From Anastatus disparis (Eukaryota > Arthropoda > Insecta > Hymenoptera > Eupelmidae): a stretch of 64,000 bases of DNA. The translations under genes and the position numbers were made by a program. The DNA is taken from positions 4,277,001 through 4,341,000 of the forward strand of contig JAFFSR010000249.1 in NCBI GenBank assembly GCA_017163975.1. Reading direction: 5' to 3'. The notes under the pieces are model-generated. The model did no database searches. It was given only the letters and a program-made list of their open reading frames with translations, and was not told the origin of the DNA. This document shows, in pieces, positions 43,944 through 55,173 of this stretch (within the stretch, counting starts at the first letter, position 1; each line of letters begins with the position of its first letter).

Positions 43944-44842
43944 CTCATTGAAGGTTCAATTATATCTGCAGCTAGCATCTCATTAACCTGCTCGTGCATC
44001 CATTCTTCGACTTTTTTAGAAACAGGATAATATTTCTGTTTAATAGGTCGTGCAGAACCTGTATCGATCTCATGTTCGATCCAATCTGTGCAGCCTATAG
44101 GAGTATCATCTTCTCCTGATATTTCTGTAACTAAACTTTTTACACGAGCCCGATCAGCTGCTGATACGTCAGCTAAACCGACTGATCCTAGCTTAGCAAC
44201 ATGTAACTGCTTAAGCGCTGCGATTTCTAAATTCACTTTCACATTTGTTCCTTTGAAAGAGAGTTTATTTTCGCAAGGATCGAAAATAGCTTCAAACGCT
44301 CGTATAAAATTACTACCTAGATAACATTCTTCATCTAAGCTAAGCATAATAGCAGAACGGATCGTCTTTGTAACTCCGCCTACTGTAAAAGGTAAGTCGA
44401 CATAACCTACTATCGAGCATTGTTTACCATCTGCTACTTTGGCAAATCTGCCGGTAGCTGGTGCTAACAGCACATTGCAGGCTGCTGCTAACTGCAAACC
44501 TGTAGAATTCATAAACGTTCGTAACGCACTTGGATCATATAATGCTCTTATGCGGTAATCTCCGATCACTACCATGATCCACCATTGAGCTTCGTCATCT
44601 ATATCTGACTGCAGCTGCTCTTCCTGTTCACTTGTCTCAACCTGACAAGTGCGAGACTCGCTCTGCTCTTCTACTGGGATTTCAGGTGATTTTTTGTTTA
44701 TCACTTTTTTAGTAGAGAGTTCTGAGGTCTCGTTATCTTCGCTGGGAACAGCAGGTACCTCGTCTACTTGTTCCCTTGTCCTTTTCCCGCACATTGAGGA
44801 CAGGACCATTGCGTGTATCCAGGCAGCCCACAGCGATAACAA
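43944..44842 (-). pseudogene. Gypsy protease and RT N-terminus
   Basis: Pol frame entered from gag by -1 frameshift; it begins at CGKRTREQVDE near 44790. A retropepsin-like domain reads WWIMVVIGDYRIRALYDPSALRTFM (44580-44505): the active-site loop is D-P-S-A-L where the D-S/T-G-A motif is expected, so it is probably inactive. YLGSNFIRAFEAIFD and a Lys/Glu-rich linker follow, then the RT start TDWIEHEID..RPIKQKYYPVS (44085-44030), EWMHEQVNEMLAADIIEPS, and then the inverted-repeat deletion junction. The ATG at 44842 is incidental. Confidence 0.8.
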
Positions 44843-46673
44843 CTGATGTTAGGATTTCTACTTCTCACACCTTTTTCATTTTTGTCGTTAGGTTTATCTT
44901 TGTTTGGATTTTCAGTCTGATTTCCTTTCTGATTTTGACTTTCTTGTTCTGAGCTACCTTGTCCTTAATTAGGTTTACGAGGAGGTCTCTTAAAATTCTG
45001 TGGATTCCTCTGCTGATTTTCACGTGATGTATTTGGCAATGCTTGTCCAGACTGATTTATATTGGGAACCGCCGGTTGCCTGTCCATCCTTTCAGACATT
45101 TTATTTATCTGAGAGACTATTTGCATGAACGTTTAAGCTATGTTAAACTGTTTGGATGCCAGCGTTTTTTCTTCTATCGCGGCAACCTGGTGTTTATTCT
45201 CTTTTTGCTTGGACGTAGGACGGTAAGCTACGTCAGGCAATAAAGAATGTTCTGGAAGAGGAGGAGGCCTATATGCTCTCTTTGCACCCATTGTTAATTC
45301 AGCTTCGACTGCTTTTTCTAAAAGTGACTCTACGTCAACAATCTCATCCCTTCTTACCATGCGCTGAATCTCAGGTAAGAGGTTGCGATGTAACAGGTCG
45401 AGCTGTTGTCCTACATCTGGTAATGGGACTTGCTTTAATATGATCGCCTGTAGACAGGTTATATAATCACGCACAGGTTCATCTTTGCCTTGCGTACGCC
45501 TGTTCGCTTCAGACCGCAGTCTTTGTTGGAAACGTCTACTGTGTCCGTACTAACGCAGAGCAGTTTCTTTAAATTCTGCCCACGTGTTCCATGAATGTTT
45601 ATTGTTTCTGTACCACGTGGCTGCTACGTCTGATAACAGTTCTGAAAGAGAGGAGAGCAGATCACACTCACTCATTTTTGCTAATGTTCTGCATTTTTCT
45701 ACCCTGGTCAGGAAGAGATCTATGCTCTGTCCTTTTTCGCCTGAGAATGTTACGTTCCATCGGCGAACTATGTGACCAATATCTAACGTTCTATTACCGT
45801 TGTTAGTCCGATCATTTTGCAAATTTGCGTTCATTTGCGGCATTGGGCTTGACGTAGTAGGAGTCCCCCTCCTCCCGACTGTACGTACTCCCAGAAGTTC
45901 AGTTGGAGCCAAGCCTGCCTGTACGTCAGCCAGAGTGCCATTTTCAGTAATATTATAAATCCAGAATGTGTCTTGGAAATTTACTCTTGTATTTGTTTGC
46001 GGCCTCTGATCGTTATCTCTTTCTTGTTGGTTGCTTTGCTGTTCATCTATCCGTGTACTAGATGATCTTGTATTTTGCGTTTCCTCTCTTCTTTGTGTTA
46101 AGGCAGCTACTGACTCTGTCAGTGTTTTTATTTGCATATGCATATTGTGAAGATATTCCATCATCTCAGTTGGCAATACAAACGGTGTTCCATCCGTTGT
46201 TTGCATCACTGTTGTTGCCTGTTTGGTAACTTGATTTGGAGGGTTGGTGGATGTTTGTGTCTATCCACCAGAACGTGATTTGTTTGTTTCCTCTCTCAAT
46301 GTCTACTGTAGGTTTAACTTTATCTGAGGATCTTTTTCGAGCACGCTGAGAACATGTTCTTCATCGTGTTGCACGTTAGGGTCAAAAATAGTTGACCCTG
46401 ATTTCTCACGAATTGTTTTTTCTATAAATTCCTTTCTTACTCTTAGACGCTGTTGGCGTATTGTCAATTCATCATCATTAGAATTCGTTTGCTGGAATTC
46501 TTCAGCCGAATAATTCCCAATTAACCAATTTATTACTCGATTGGTTTTTGGTGATGAAAGCCGTCTGTTCTTAGTCCTAACTCTTGTAGAGTTATTCCTA
46601 AGTCCTCCTTAGATATATACCCTACCCATTTTTCAGCTGCATTAGCACTTGCTTTTAACTGTATGTTAGCCAT
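44764..46673 (-). pseudogene. Gypsy gag
   Basis: Starts at the ATG at 46673-46671 (MANIQLKASANAAEKW). A frameshift lies near 46545, and in-frame stops near 46303, 46262, 45550, 45133 and 44968; otherwise one frame throughout. Capsid-like features: DIGHIVRRWNVTFSGEKGQSIDLFLTRVE (about 45800-45710) and RFQQRLRSEANRRTQGKDEPVRDYITCLQ with LLPEIQRMVRRDEI, typical of Ty3/gypsy Gag. It ends in a zinc knuckle CYRCGLPGYTQWSC (about 44845-44805), with Tyr where His is expected. It would form the particle and package RNA. Most stops look like single C-to-T or G-to-A changes. Confidence 0.8.
44782..44788 (-). promoter_or_regulatory. Likely -1 ribosomal frameshift site between gag and pol
   Basis: On the minus strand the heptamer is G GGA AAA, correctly phased in the gag frame just after the zinc knuckle (CPQCAGK) and 15 bp before the gag stop at 44764-44766. 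Slipping back one base gives the GKRTREQ frame that continues through pol. I have not modelled a downstream stem-loop. Confidence 0.6.
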
Positions 46674-46679
46674 CTTGAA

Positions 46680-48044
46680 TTTTTCTTCTTTCTATACTAT
46701 ATCTGTATCTAAACCTGATCGCACGCAAGTATGCTACTACGCTTGCAGTGTGTGTGTATATTCGCTATATAGATATAATAAATAATATTTCAGTTCGTAT
46801 ATGTGTGGTTAGAAACTAAGCCGCACACATACGATGTAAAAAAAACCAATAAACTATATGTATATATAATTAAAAATATATATATATATTTTTATGTTTT
46901 GGTTTTTGGATTTATTTATTAAACGCAATAACTAATAATATTTTAGTAAATTGACCGATATAAAACAAAATTTTCCAACACTGTTATTTTAATTTTTACT
47001 ACAACAAGAAAATCAGTTAAAAATTGTCACTAAAATCTTTAAAATACACAGCTAAATCCAAAAGCCTGTGCGTTTTTAAACTTTAGTTAAAAGCGCACAT
47101 CTAACTGTGTGAAAACAATTTTTTTATTATACATTTGTATTTAATGTGTAGTGTAAAAAAGGTAAAAAGAAATTTTTAAATGAAATCTTTGAGAAATTTC
47201 AAATTTTCTCTACCACACACACTGCGCCGATCAATTGCCTTGCTATGAGCTGGCAATCTTTGGTAAGAGAGAACTTAATATCACAAAAAAAATTTTACTA
47301 TGTGTAAATAAGGATATGTAGTTTAAATTCTATTAAACCACACCACAAAAAAAATTTCTGATCCTTTAATGTATATATGAACAATTTTTATTTTAATTTT
47401 CATTTGATTAGATTAACTAATAAATTACAACAAAAAAAATTTTACTCTTATTGAGATTAAATTATTTTTACATTAAAGGATTGTTAATAATTTATTTAAT
47501 TTCAGCTTCCTCGCCAACTGAAACTAATATTTGTCTCTCTCACTTTATGAGTCACGAAATATGACTAACGACCTGATCGATAACGGGGGTATATATAATA
47601 TCGCATGTCTCTATTTTACATAAATTTTAAATGCCTGTTCGCTTTTTCTCATAAAGCGAACGACAGCATACAGAGTTATATTTCTTAATCTCTGTATCTA
47701 CGCTAAGTTATGTCAATAGCGCCTCCGCATTACCTACAAAGAGAGAGACAAACAAAAAAAAAATTTTGCTGGGACACGTGGGAACGCAACTTGTAACAGA
47801 AAATTACAAAGAAAAGAAAATTTCGATGATATGCAATTTTGTTCACAAATTTTTTGTTATGTATTTTACGAAAAACGAATTTTATTTAATTTTGTTAAAT
47901 TTATCAATTACGTAAAAGAAAATTATTTTGTCGAAAATATTTTCCAAAAGAAAAAAAAATTTTTAATGCACTTTTATTTTAACAAAGAAAAAGAATAATT
48001 TTATTGTTAAAAGAGGGAGAAATAAAAAAATAAATAAATAAAAT
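46680..48044. other. Non-coding region upstream of gypsy gag
   Basis: AT-rich, with pyrimidine tracts and ttgtaacag near 47783, whose complement ctgttaca is LTR-end-like. No gene; should contain the 5' LTR, leader and primer-binding site, none of which I could assign with certainty. Confidence 0.4.
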
Positions 48045-48905
48045 AAATTTGATCATCCGCATTAAGCTGATGCCCGACGCAACCAGAGTCCAGTGTGTCA
48101 CGTACGTCATTTATGTAAAGGCAAAACAACAGAAGCCCCAGCACCGAACCCTGTGGTACTCCTAGATTGGTTGTTAGCTGATTCGATTCCTCCTTTAAAT
48201 GTGTGGAAACCATTTGTTTCCTACCTGATGAATAGGAGTTAATCCATCCGAGTGCGGCTCTGGAGAACCCCGTCGATCTAAACCTCGCCAGGAGTTTGGA
48301 GGGAGAGATCGTGTCGAATGCCTTACTAAAGTCAAAAAGTAGTAGTAACGTGACATGTTTCCTGTCTAGACCTGACCTTATATCGTCTGTAAGCTTAAGT
48401 ACAGCAGTTTGCGTTAAATGGTTTTTCCTGAAGCCCGTCTGCATAGGATCGAGCAATTTTTTGGATGTAATGTACTCCTGCAGTTGGTCATGGGCGATCT
48501 TCTCAAGAACCTTTGAAAGAAAACATAGGATGGCTATTGGTCTAAAATCTTTTGGCTGCTTAGGTGCAACACACTTTTTTAATGGTATAATACGTGCTTG
48601 CTTTCAACGGCAAGGGAAGACCCCCCGTGCAAAAGAGGAGTTGAACAGAGTCACAAGATGTTCACCAATAAATGGTAAAGCTTTAACTATTACGCTTTGC
48701 GGAATGCCATTCTCACCACAAGCCTGTGAGGAAAAATGTGAAATTGCAAGAACAACATTATTGAAACTAATTGGTTTAAAGGTAAACCCACTTCCATTGC
48801 TTTGAGAAAGAAATCTCAATCGCTCTTCACTATCCTCCTGTGGCGAGACTGACACCCCAGCAAAGTGTGCATTAAGCTCATCCGGAGTGAATCCATTCAA
48901 ATCCC
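48045..48905 (-). pseudogene. CR1-like LINE, 5' part of the split copy (RT)
   Basis: Minus strand: MNGFTPDELNAHFAGVSVSP (48900) through GENGIPQSVIVKALPF, KDFRPIAILCFLSKVLEKI-type sequence (48555-48490), LLFDFSKAFDTISPSKLL (about 48340-48290), LGVPQGSVLG (about 48160) and HQLNADDQIY, ending at 48045. One frameshift near 48600. Equivalent to about 3075-3930 of the first LINE. The next residues of the protein begin at 38473, so both halves were one insertion. Confidence 0.88.
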
Positions 48906-48924
48906 CTTAATTTGATCTCTTAGG

Positions 48925-49210
48925 TCTGTGAAGAATCATGCTAACTCTGCTCTTCATTTACAACAAGAAGTATTCTTGTGAATCTCTCTCCAAAACATCA
49001 GGATTTTCAGGAAAAAAAAATGATTAAATTGGGACTTTTTCAAAAATTTTGAAAAATTTCCGAATTTCAAGGATCTATAGCTCTTGATCCTTATAATCTA
49101 AATCCTTGAAAATTTTTTTACATCTTTTGGGTAACAAAAAGAATATATTCTTAGGGTTTCAGAGATTTTTATTTCTCTGCTCTTCCAGTTGGTGTGAAAT
49201 GTCCCACATA
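48925..49210 (-). repeat. Dispersed repeat, copy 2
   Basis: Inverted copy of 32471-32757; its gtcccaca end joins tatgtatacatatat. Confidence 0.75.
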
Positions 49211-49214
49211 TGTA

Positions 49215-51060
49215 TACATATATTAAATCATTAAAAAAGGTTTGATGTAAAAAGAACTAAAATAAAAATTTTTTTGAGTTATTTCTAATAATTGTATTCT
49301 TCAATTTATTCACAGTTATTTACGGATATTTGCAGTATCTACATTTGAAAAATGTATAAATAATAATAAACAATCATTATTTATCTTCAGCCTAACGCTT
49401 TGTTATTGTTATTAACAGTTTTCAATATTTTCTTATAATCATTTGTTTATTCAAAGTATTATTCTACCTTTAAAAAATAATTTTCATACAAGGTAATTAA
49501 ATATTTTACCATAAGATAATATACATATATGTTGCATATCCCAAGAAAATTTCACCATCAAAACTACTTCTCTAATGTAAAGAATAAGAAATTGAATCAA
49601 TAAAATTTTGAAATTTTGATATGGAAATACTTTTTAGAAATAACTTTTTAATAACTCTGAATAATAGTAATTTTTTAAATAACTTGTGGAATTGAATGCT
49701 TATTAAATTTAGTTTTAACATGAAGATAATTATTCAAGTTGGAAATTTATTTAATAAAATAATATAACTATTTATAAGTTATCACTTAATAATAATTTTT
49801 TAAACTTTTTATTCATAGTTTAAAATAATATTAAATATACGATTATCATTTTAATAGTTTTTATAAAATATTATGTAAATTTCATAAGCATATGTTATTT
49901 AAGGAGATGTTAAATGGACAGAACACTTGCGCCGATAAATATTGACTATATTTCCATTGTATTTCAAAATTTTGAATAAAGAGATGCATTAACATATAAT
50001 ATGTATCACGAAGATTATTCAGTTAAATTTTCAAATAAATATATTCATTAGTTATTGAGGAGTTTGGGTTCCAATATTATTTACTAATATTTTTCTATTC
50101 GGAATCAGAAATCTAAATATTTTGAAAACTAATAATTAGAATAATTTGAAAATTTAAATAAATGATCATCATGGTACATACTAAAAGTTAATACATTCCT
50201 TTTATGGAAATTAAGCAATAGAATGGAAAGACAGTTAAATATGACTGTTAATTTTTATATCTTCTTATAGTGAAATATAATCAAACTTTGACAACAAATT
50301 CAACATAATGAAATAATTGTACTTTCAATGACCATATTTAATACAAATTTTAGAGGGATATTACAAAATATTATTTTTTTCCGCAAACAGTATGAACATT
50401 ACAAAATATTGAGTGTTTCGCAAAAAGTAAGTAAATTTTCTTTAGAAATGTTTACTTTTTTAGGGGAAATTATTACATCTTTCTAGATTTATCATAAATA
50501 TAAATTCATAATTAGAGACATAATCAGAAAAATTTATTCATATTTCATATATTTTCCTATTTTTACAATTGACTATTAAAAAAAATTTAATATCAAATAA
50601 ATAATTTTTTTAAATTGTATTTTATAAAATTTATGTTCAAATGATATTAAAATTTTTATACCATGTAATGATAATTTTTCAAATAAGGTAATTTGATGTA
50701 TTTTAAAAATTAATATGTTTCTCTTATTAAAATTATTATTGCTATGAAATGAATTTCAATATATTGTTAACAATTTTTATATGAATGACAATACATTTAA
50801 ATACTAACACGTGTACAAATGAAAATGTAATTAAGGTTAAATGTATATTATTTATAAAAAATTGTTAACAAGTAACTTTTTAAATAATATATTTTCATGA
50901 AAACTAATTTAAATACTTTATTCTCTGAATGATAACTCAATAAAATTTTAATTTAATAAATTGAGTAATACAATTATGAATATATAATATTTATATAACT
51001 GTTCATCAAATAAAATTATTATTTTTTTAATATATATATTTAATATATATATTTATATAA
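49215..51060. other. AT-rich DNA without features
   Basis: Strongly AT-rich, no repeats or coding patterns that I can support. Confidence 0.6.
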
Positions 51061-51905
51061 ACCAAAATGACTAACCTAATATATGTACGCGTCAAACAAA
51101 GAAATAAAGATTGAATTTAATATAAGCCACTTGACGGCTTATGCGCCTCTTGTTGGCGATAAAAATAAATGGAATCAAAAATAGTTTGAAATAAATTTTT
51201 AGTCAAATAAGACTAACGGCGGTTAACGGCCTGGGCGGCTTTAATAAACAAACAAAGTTATAATAATTACGATATTAATAAACTATTCTATATACGGTGG
51301 GTGGACTACACCCTTGATGTGGTGACGCGGAATATGGCTGAAGGCCTGTGATTCTCTAATACGCGACAACCACACGTGTTTAGAGAAATCTTAGCTTGCC
51401 TCTTTCCGGCGGCGGCAATAGGTGGGAAGCACCCTTAATACTAACTTAATGCTACGGTTATAATAGGTGGAGAAACACCTTAAAGTTACTATGAACTAAT
51501 CTTATACAAAATGTCTTGTATACGGATCGGCGCGGCGGCTCGGTAGTAATATAACGGTTCGGTGGAAATCACCCTTAATATCAAATATTAGTTAATAATG
51601 AATTAATAAGAATTACTATTTACAAAACGGCCGGTACGGCGGCTCGGCAGTACAAACTAATATGATCTTATATTAAGTTAAACTAATCTAATATATACAG
51701 GACGGGCGGTACGGCGGTACAGCGGTACGGCGGTGTGGAAGTGCATCGGCGGTTCTCTCGGTCGCATTTTATCTAAGCCAGCGAGCACACTCGGCAAAGA
51801 TTAATTGCGTCTCGACTTGCTTCTAATGGTTTGATACATTAGAGCGAGCGAGAGAGAGTGGCTTTTCTTATAAGGCATAGGAGCCTCATATAAGAAAGCC
51901 AGTAC
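51061..51905. other. GC-rich segment with cggcggt and GGTG..CACC motifs
   Basis: Base composition changes sharply. ggtggNNNNNcacccttaata recurs with variation near 51298, 51430, 51467 and 51561; ggtacggcggctcgg near 51540 and 51633; tacggcggt repeats at 51704-51735. A fragment gccagcgagcacactcggc (51779) resembles part of the 234-bp repeat that follows. No ORF of note. Confidence 0.5.
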
Positions 51906-52139
51906 TGTATACTGCTTTCTCTCTCTAGGCCAGCGAGCGCACTCGGCTAAGAGAGAGGGAGAGCACAGTACCCAATGCCTCGACTCTTCGTTGAGGCTTA
52001 GCTCTTATATCTACCCGAGCTCGCTGTTCCTCTTGCGGGAGCAGCAAAAACTGACGGCACCTGGCGGTTGAGCCTGTTACTATCGTGCCTCGCGGGAGAT
52101 TTGAATGACCTGTCTGCACGATTATGAATAATCGTTGCA
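51906..52139 (-). repeat. 234-bp direct repeat, 3' LTR candidate
   Basis: Nearly identical to 53005-53238. Ends in a small hairpin gattatgaataatc. Confidence 0.85.
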
Positions 52140-53004
52140 CACCCCCCTTACGTCGGAGAGTGAACGACAGTGAACGTCGTGATACCGTAAAGTATGCCAC
52201 GCGAACAATTCAGGAATATAACTAATTAAATAATAAAAAAAAAATACGATCATACCTCGCTGGTTGACGGTTGTACATACACTGACCGGCGTTGTTACCA
52301 TGCTGTCACTTATGCCCACTGACTTTTGATTAGTCATTTTCATCCTTCAATACCTGGCTTCCGTTGGCCTCACAGATTTGACTCGTCAGCCCCTGGTGGC
52401 CTTTGAACGGTAGTTGCCTGAGGCGTTGTATGCTGAGGTTGATGTGGGTGGTGGAGCAATGGATTTCTATCTGGTCGGATCGGTGATCTTCTTCTTTCTT
52501 CTTGTTGTCGGTGTATGTCAACGGTTTGCTAAATTTAGTAGCTTTTTATAAAGCGAAAGGGCGGGCGGGCGGGTTATCCGGAATTTAGACCGACGGCGCG
52601 AGCCTACGCTTACATTTAAGCTAAATTTATCCTAATCTAAACTAATCTAATAATATGAGTAATATGTACAACGTGTTGGACAGGGTCTAGGAAATAATAA
52701 ACTGGAAAGAAATAAAAGATTATTTTTTTATTGGTTCTGGATAAATGAGAAAAATAAAATGTTTGTAAAGTTTAATGTTCGGTTGCCGTGTGACTTATGC
52801 ACAAATGGCTAACGAGTAAAAAAAAATTTTATCACGGATTGCTGGTTTAAATTGAATTTTAAAGTTATACGCCAGGCGGATGAGTTTAAAGAAAATGATG
52901 TCAATCGGTTTACCGGTTGTCTTTGAGCTCTAGTGTCATGTGGCTTTTTATTACAAATGGCGGGCGATTACATAAATGATAATCAAATTTTTATTTAACC
53001 GTAC

Positions 53005-53236
53005 TGTATACTGCTTTCTCTCTCTAGGCCAGCGAGCGCACTCGGCTAAGAGAGAGGGAGAGCACAGTACCCAATGCCTCGACTCTTCGTTGAGGCTTAG
53101 CTCTTATATCCACCCGAGCTCGCTGTTCCTCTTGCGGGAGCAGCAAAAACTGACGGCACCTGGCGGTTGAGCCTGTTACTATCGTGCCTCGCGGGAGATT
53201 TGAATGACCTGTCTGCACGATTATGAATAATCGTTG

Positions 53237-53238
<2 letters not shown>
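53005..53238 (-). repeat. 234-bp direct repeat, 5' LTR candidate
   Basis: One-base difference from 51906-52139. Both copies are preceded on the plus strand by gtac. Confidence 0.85.

Positions 53239-53292
<54 letters not shown>
53239..53292 (+). repeat. (TA)n microsatellite
   Basis: Pure TA run directly after the LTR candidate. Confidence 0.95.
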
Positions 53293-53297
<5 letters not shown>

Positions 53298-53649
53298 AAA
53301 ATTAATTATTTTTCCAAAAATAATAATAATAAACCATTAACAAACATAACGAACTCTAGTTTTAATTATTTTTACATTTACGTACAGAACGAGTTTTGGT
53401 TTTAACATGTCCCTCAGTATTTTTCTGATGAATATCCTTACGTTCTTGTTACTGTCTAGTCTTATTATTCTGTTCCCTAGTAATTTTCTGAACGATGTTA
53501 TGTACAGTCTTCTTATTTTTTTTTATTTTTTACAGACTCTTGGGTAACCTCTTACACAATCTGTATAACTTTATGTTTTTTTATAGACTTTTTAACAACT
53601 TTTTTTATTTTTTTATTTGTTTTCGCAGCATTTACTTTTTTTATTTTAT

Positions 53650-54480
53650 AATTACATTCAACAGACTAGCTACTTGGTTGCAAAGCAAAGTTGCTACATG
53701 GTGGATCATATAAACTATCCAATACACAAGATGCACAAGAAAAATGAACAAGATAAATAATGAAGGCTTAAAACCTTTTTGTTGATTTTTGACCAAATTG
53801 ATTGAAAAATTTTTGTTGTATTTGGACATGGTTTTATATTTTTATTCTTTAACGCATCAAATTTTTCAATATCTTCTTCCAAAATTAAAAATACTTTCAC
53901 TTTTAAATCTTTTAATTTAACTAAATTGACAATTTGTTTAGCAGACTTGTCCATTTGTAACAGCTCGATCGCAAAAGCTTTTAATAGTGCCTCCTTCTTC
54001 ATCTGCTGTACTTTCGCCATGACTTGGAGTAGTATAATTCCACGTAGCATGATTCAACTCATAGCTTTCACAGAAGTGTTTAAAAAAACAGAAATTGAAC
54101 CTATTTTTATACTGTGTTGTTGGTCTGTCACTTTGAAAGTGAACAGTTTTTAATTCTAGTACGATGCTTCTAATTAACTGGAAAATAGGTTTTATATGAG
54201 CCCATATAGCCGACGCATCGTGTCTTAAAGATTCCGAAACTGTGCAAAAAGAAAGAAATTGAAGTTGTCCTTATTTTAAATCTCGATAATAAAATGTACC
54301 AGTATGTAATGTCACTTGCTTTTTGGAAGCGCTAAAATGAGCACTGTGTATTTCTTCGTTATATTTACACTCATATTCTTGTGAAAAATCCATAACAGCG
54401 AAAACTTCATTTACTTTCAAACTATTCTTTATCTTTTGAATTTCTTTATGTAGTTCAGGCAAATTAGCATTTGGAGACAT
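53650..54480 (-). pseudogene. Decayed multicopy gene of unknown function
   Basis: Minus strand: LHKEIQKIKNSLKVNEVFAVMDFSQEYECKY with EIHSAHFSASKKQVTLHTGTFYY (54480-54275), then FCTVSESLRHDASAIWAHIKPI (about 54245-54185), VHFQSDRPTTQYKNRFNF (about 54145-54095) and an HATWNYTTPSHG-type block (about 54045). Frames shift near 54275 and 54015. I recognise the pattern (DFS.NY, SDGPTTQYKN, ATWNF..GHGKS) as an arthropod multicopy uncharacterised protein, probably TE-borne; the conserved Asp residues would suit an RNase-H-like nuclease, but that is inference. 53300-53650 shows only low-complexity DNA. Confidence 0.45.
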
Positions 54481-54800
54481 AAAAAAATATATCCAAACTG
54501 TATTATGTGGAATTGGTAAAGGAGGTGGTAATGAACAAAAAAAAAATTCGTGTACTAGGGGGGGAGAGGGGAAAAATTGATTATTTGCAATTTCCGGCTA
54601 AAGTTGACGTCAAAAGAAAAAATGTTCAATGCAAAAGTTGTAGATCATACAAAAATGAACAATTTTCATTCAGGTTATTTTTTAACGTAACCCTAAAATT
54701 TTCGAGATAAATGACAAAAATCAATTTTTTTTGTTTTTGATTTTTTATTTTTACAAAAATGATTTAATTTTGATGAAACTTGATGAAAATATACTCTTAA

Positions 54801-55173
54801 TAGGAGGTCTTGTATCTTTGTCCTTTTCTAATCAAAGAAATGATTTTTTTACAAAAACTAATAACTTTAGCAAAAAATGAAGAGAAAGCCGCATCTTGTA
54901 TCAAATCAATTCTTTGATAAGAAAAAATTTATTTTATTGCTTCGTTCTCAAGAAAACCTTGAAAAACCAAATTGTCCACCCTAACCTCTATGATTTAAGT
55001 TTTTCAAAGTTTTCTTGAAAACGAAGCAATAAAATTAATTCTTTCTTATCAAAGAAAATATTGCTTTTTTTGATACGAGATGCGGCTCTCTCTTCATTTT
55101 TTGCTGAAATTATTAGTTTCTGTAAAAAACTCAATTCTTTGATTAGAAAAGGACAGAGATACGTGACCTCCTC
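54801..55173. mobile_element. TTAA-flanked palindromic MITE, copy 1
   Basis: About 373 bp; nearly full palindrome: aggaggtcttgtatctttgt against the right-end cgtgacctcctc, and attgcttcgttctcaagaaa against tttcttgaaaacgaagcaat. TTAA at 54797-54800 and 55174-55177; because the ends are symmetrical, TTAA may be part of the repeat. 55180-55650 is AT-rich without features. Confidence 0.75.

Larger units (their letters stand above)
38474..48044 (-). mobile_element. Ty3/gypsy LTR retrotransposon inserted in a LINE, defective
   Basis: Lies between two halves of one CR1-like LINE copy. Minus-strand order: gag (46673-44764), pol by -1 frameshift (44842-40667: protease, RT, RNase H, integrase), then an extra ORF (40622-39757). 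The left edge begins TGTAACGG, the complement of an LTR ending ..TTACA. The right edge is an A/T-rich TTTA repeat, and I could not find matching LTRs at 38474-39700 and 46800-48044, so the LTR boundaries are unresolved. Multiple stops, a deletion in RT and a MITE in pol make it inactive. A (TC)n run lies at 38677-38697. Confidence 0.75.
51906..53238 (-). mobile_element. Young non-autonomous LTR element (TRIM-like) with 234-bp repeats
   Basis: Direct repeats 51906-52139 and 53005-53238 are equal in length and differ at one base (ttatatc against ttatatcc region, t/c near 52017). Read on the minus strand, each starts TGCAACG and ends TATACA, contains gatataagagc (TATA-like), and the downstream copy is preceded by a purine tract AAGGGGGG (complement of 52142-52149), as expected for a polypurine tract. 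The 865-bp interior has no gag or pol, only a short basic, Gln/Thr-rich frame (52521-52330). No primer-binding TGG beside the upstream copy and no target duplication, since the right side is a TA array. Confidence 0.55.

Noticed and set aside
38474..48044. Matching LTRs for the gypsy element
   Set aside because: By eye the two flanks share only short phrases (gttaca end, tttcttttgtaat-like); not enough to call LTRs.
51925..53239. Repeated 71-91 residue minus-strand ORFs
   Set aside because: They arise from the duplicated 234-bp repeat and carry no protein features.
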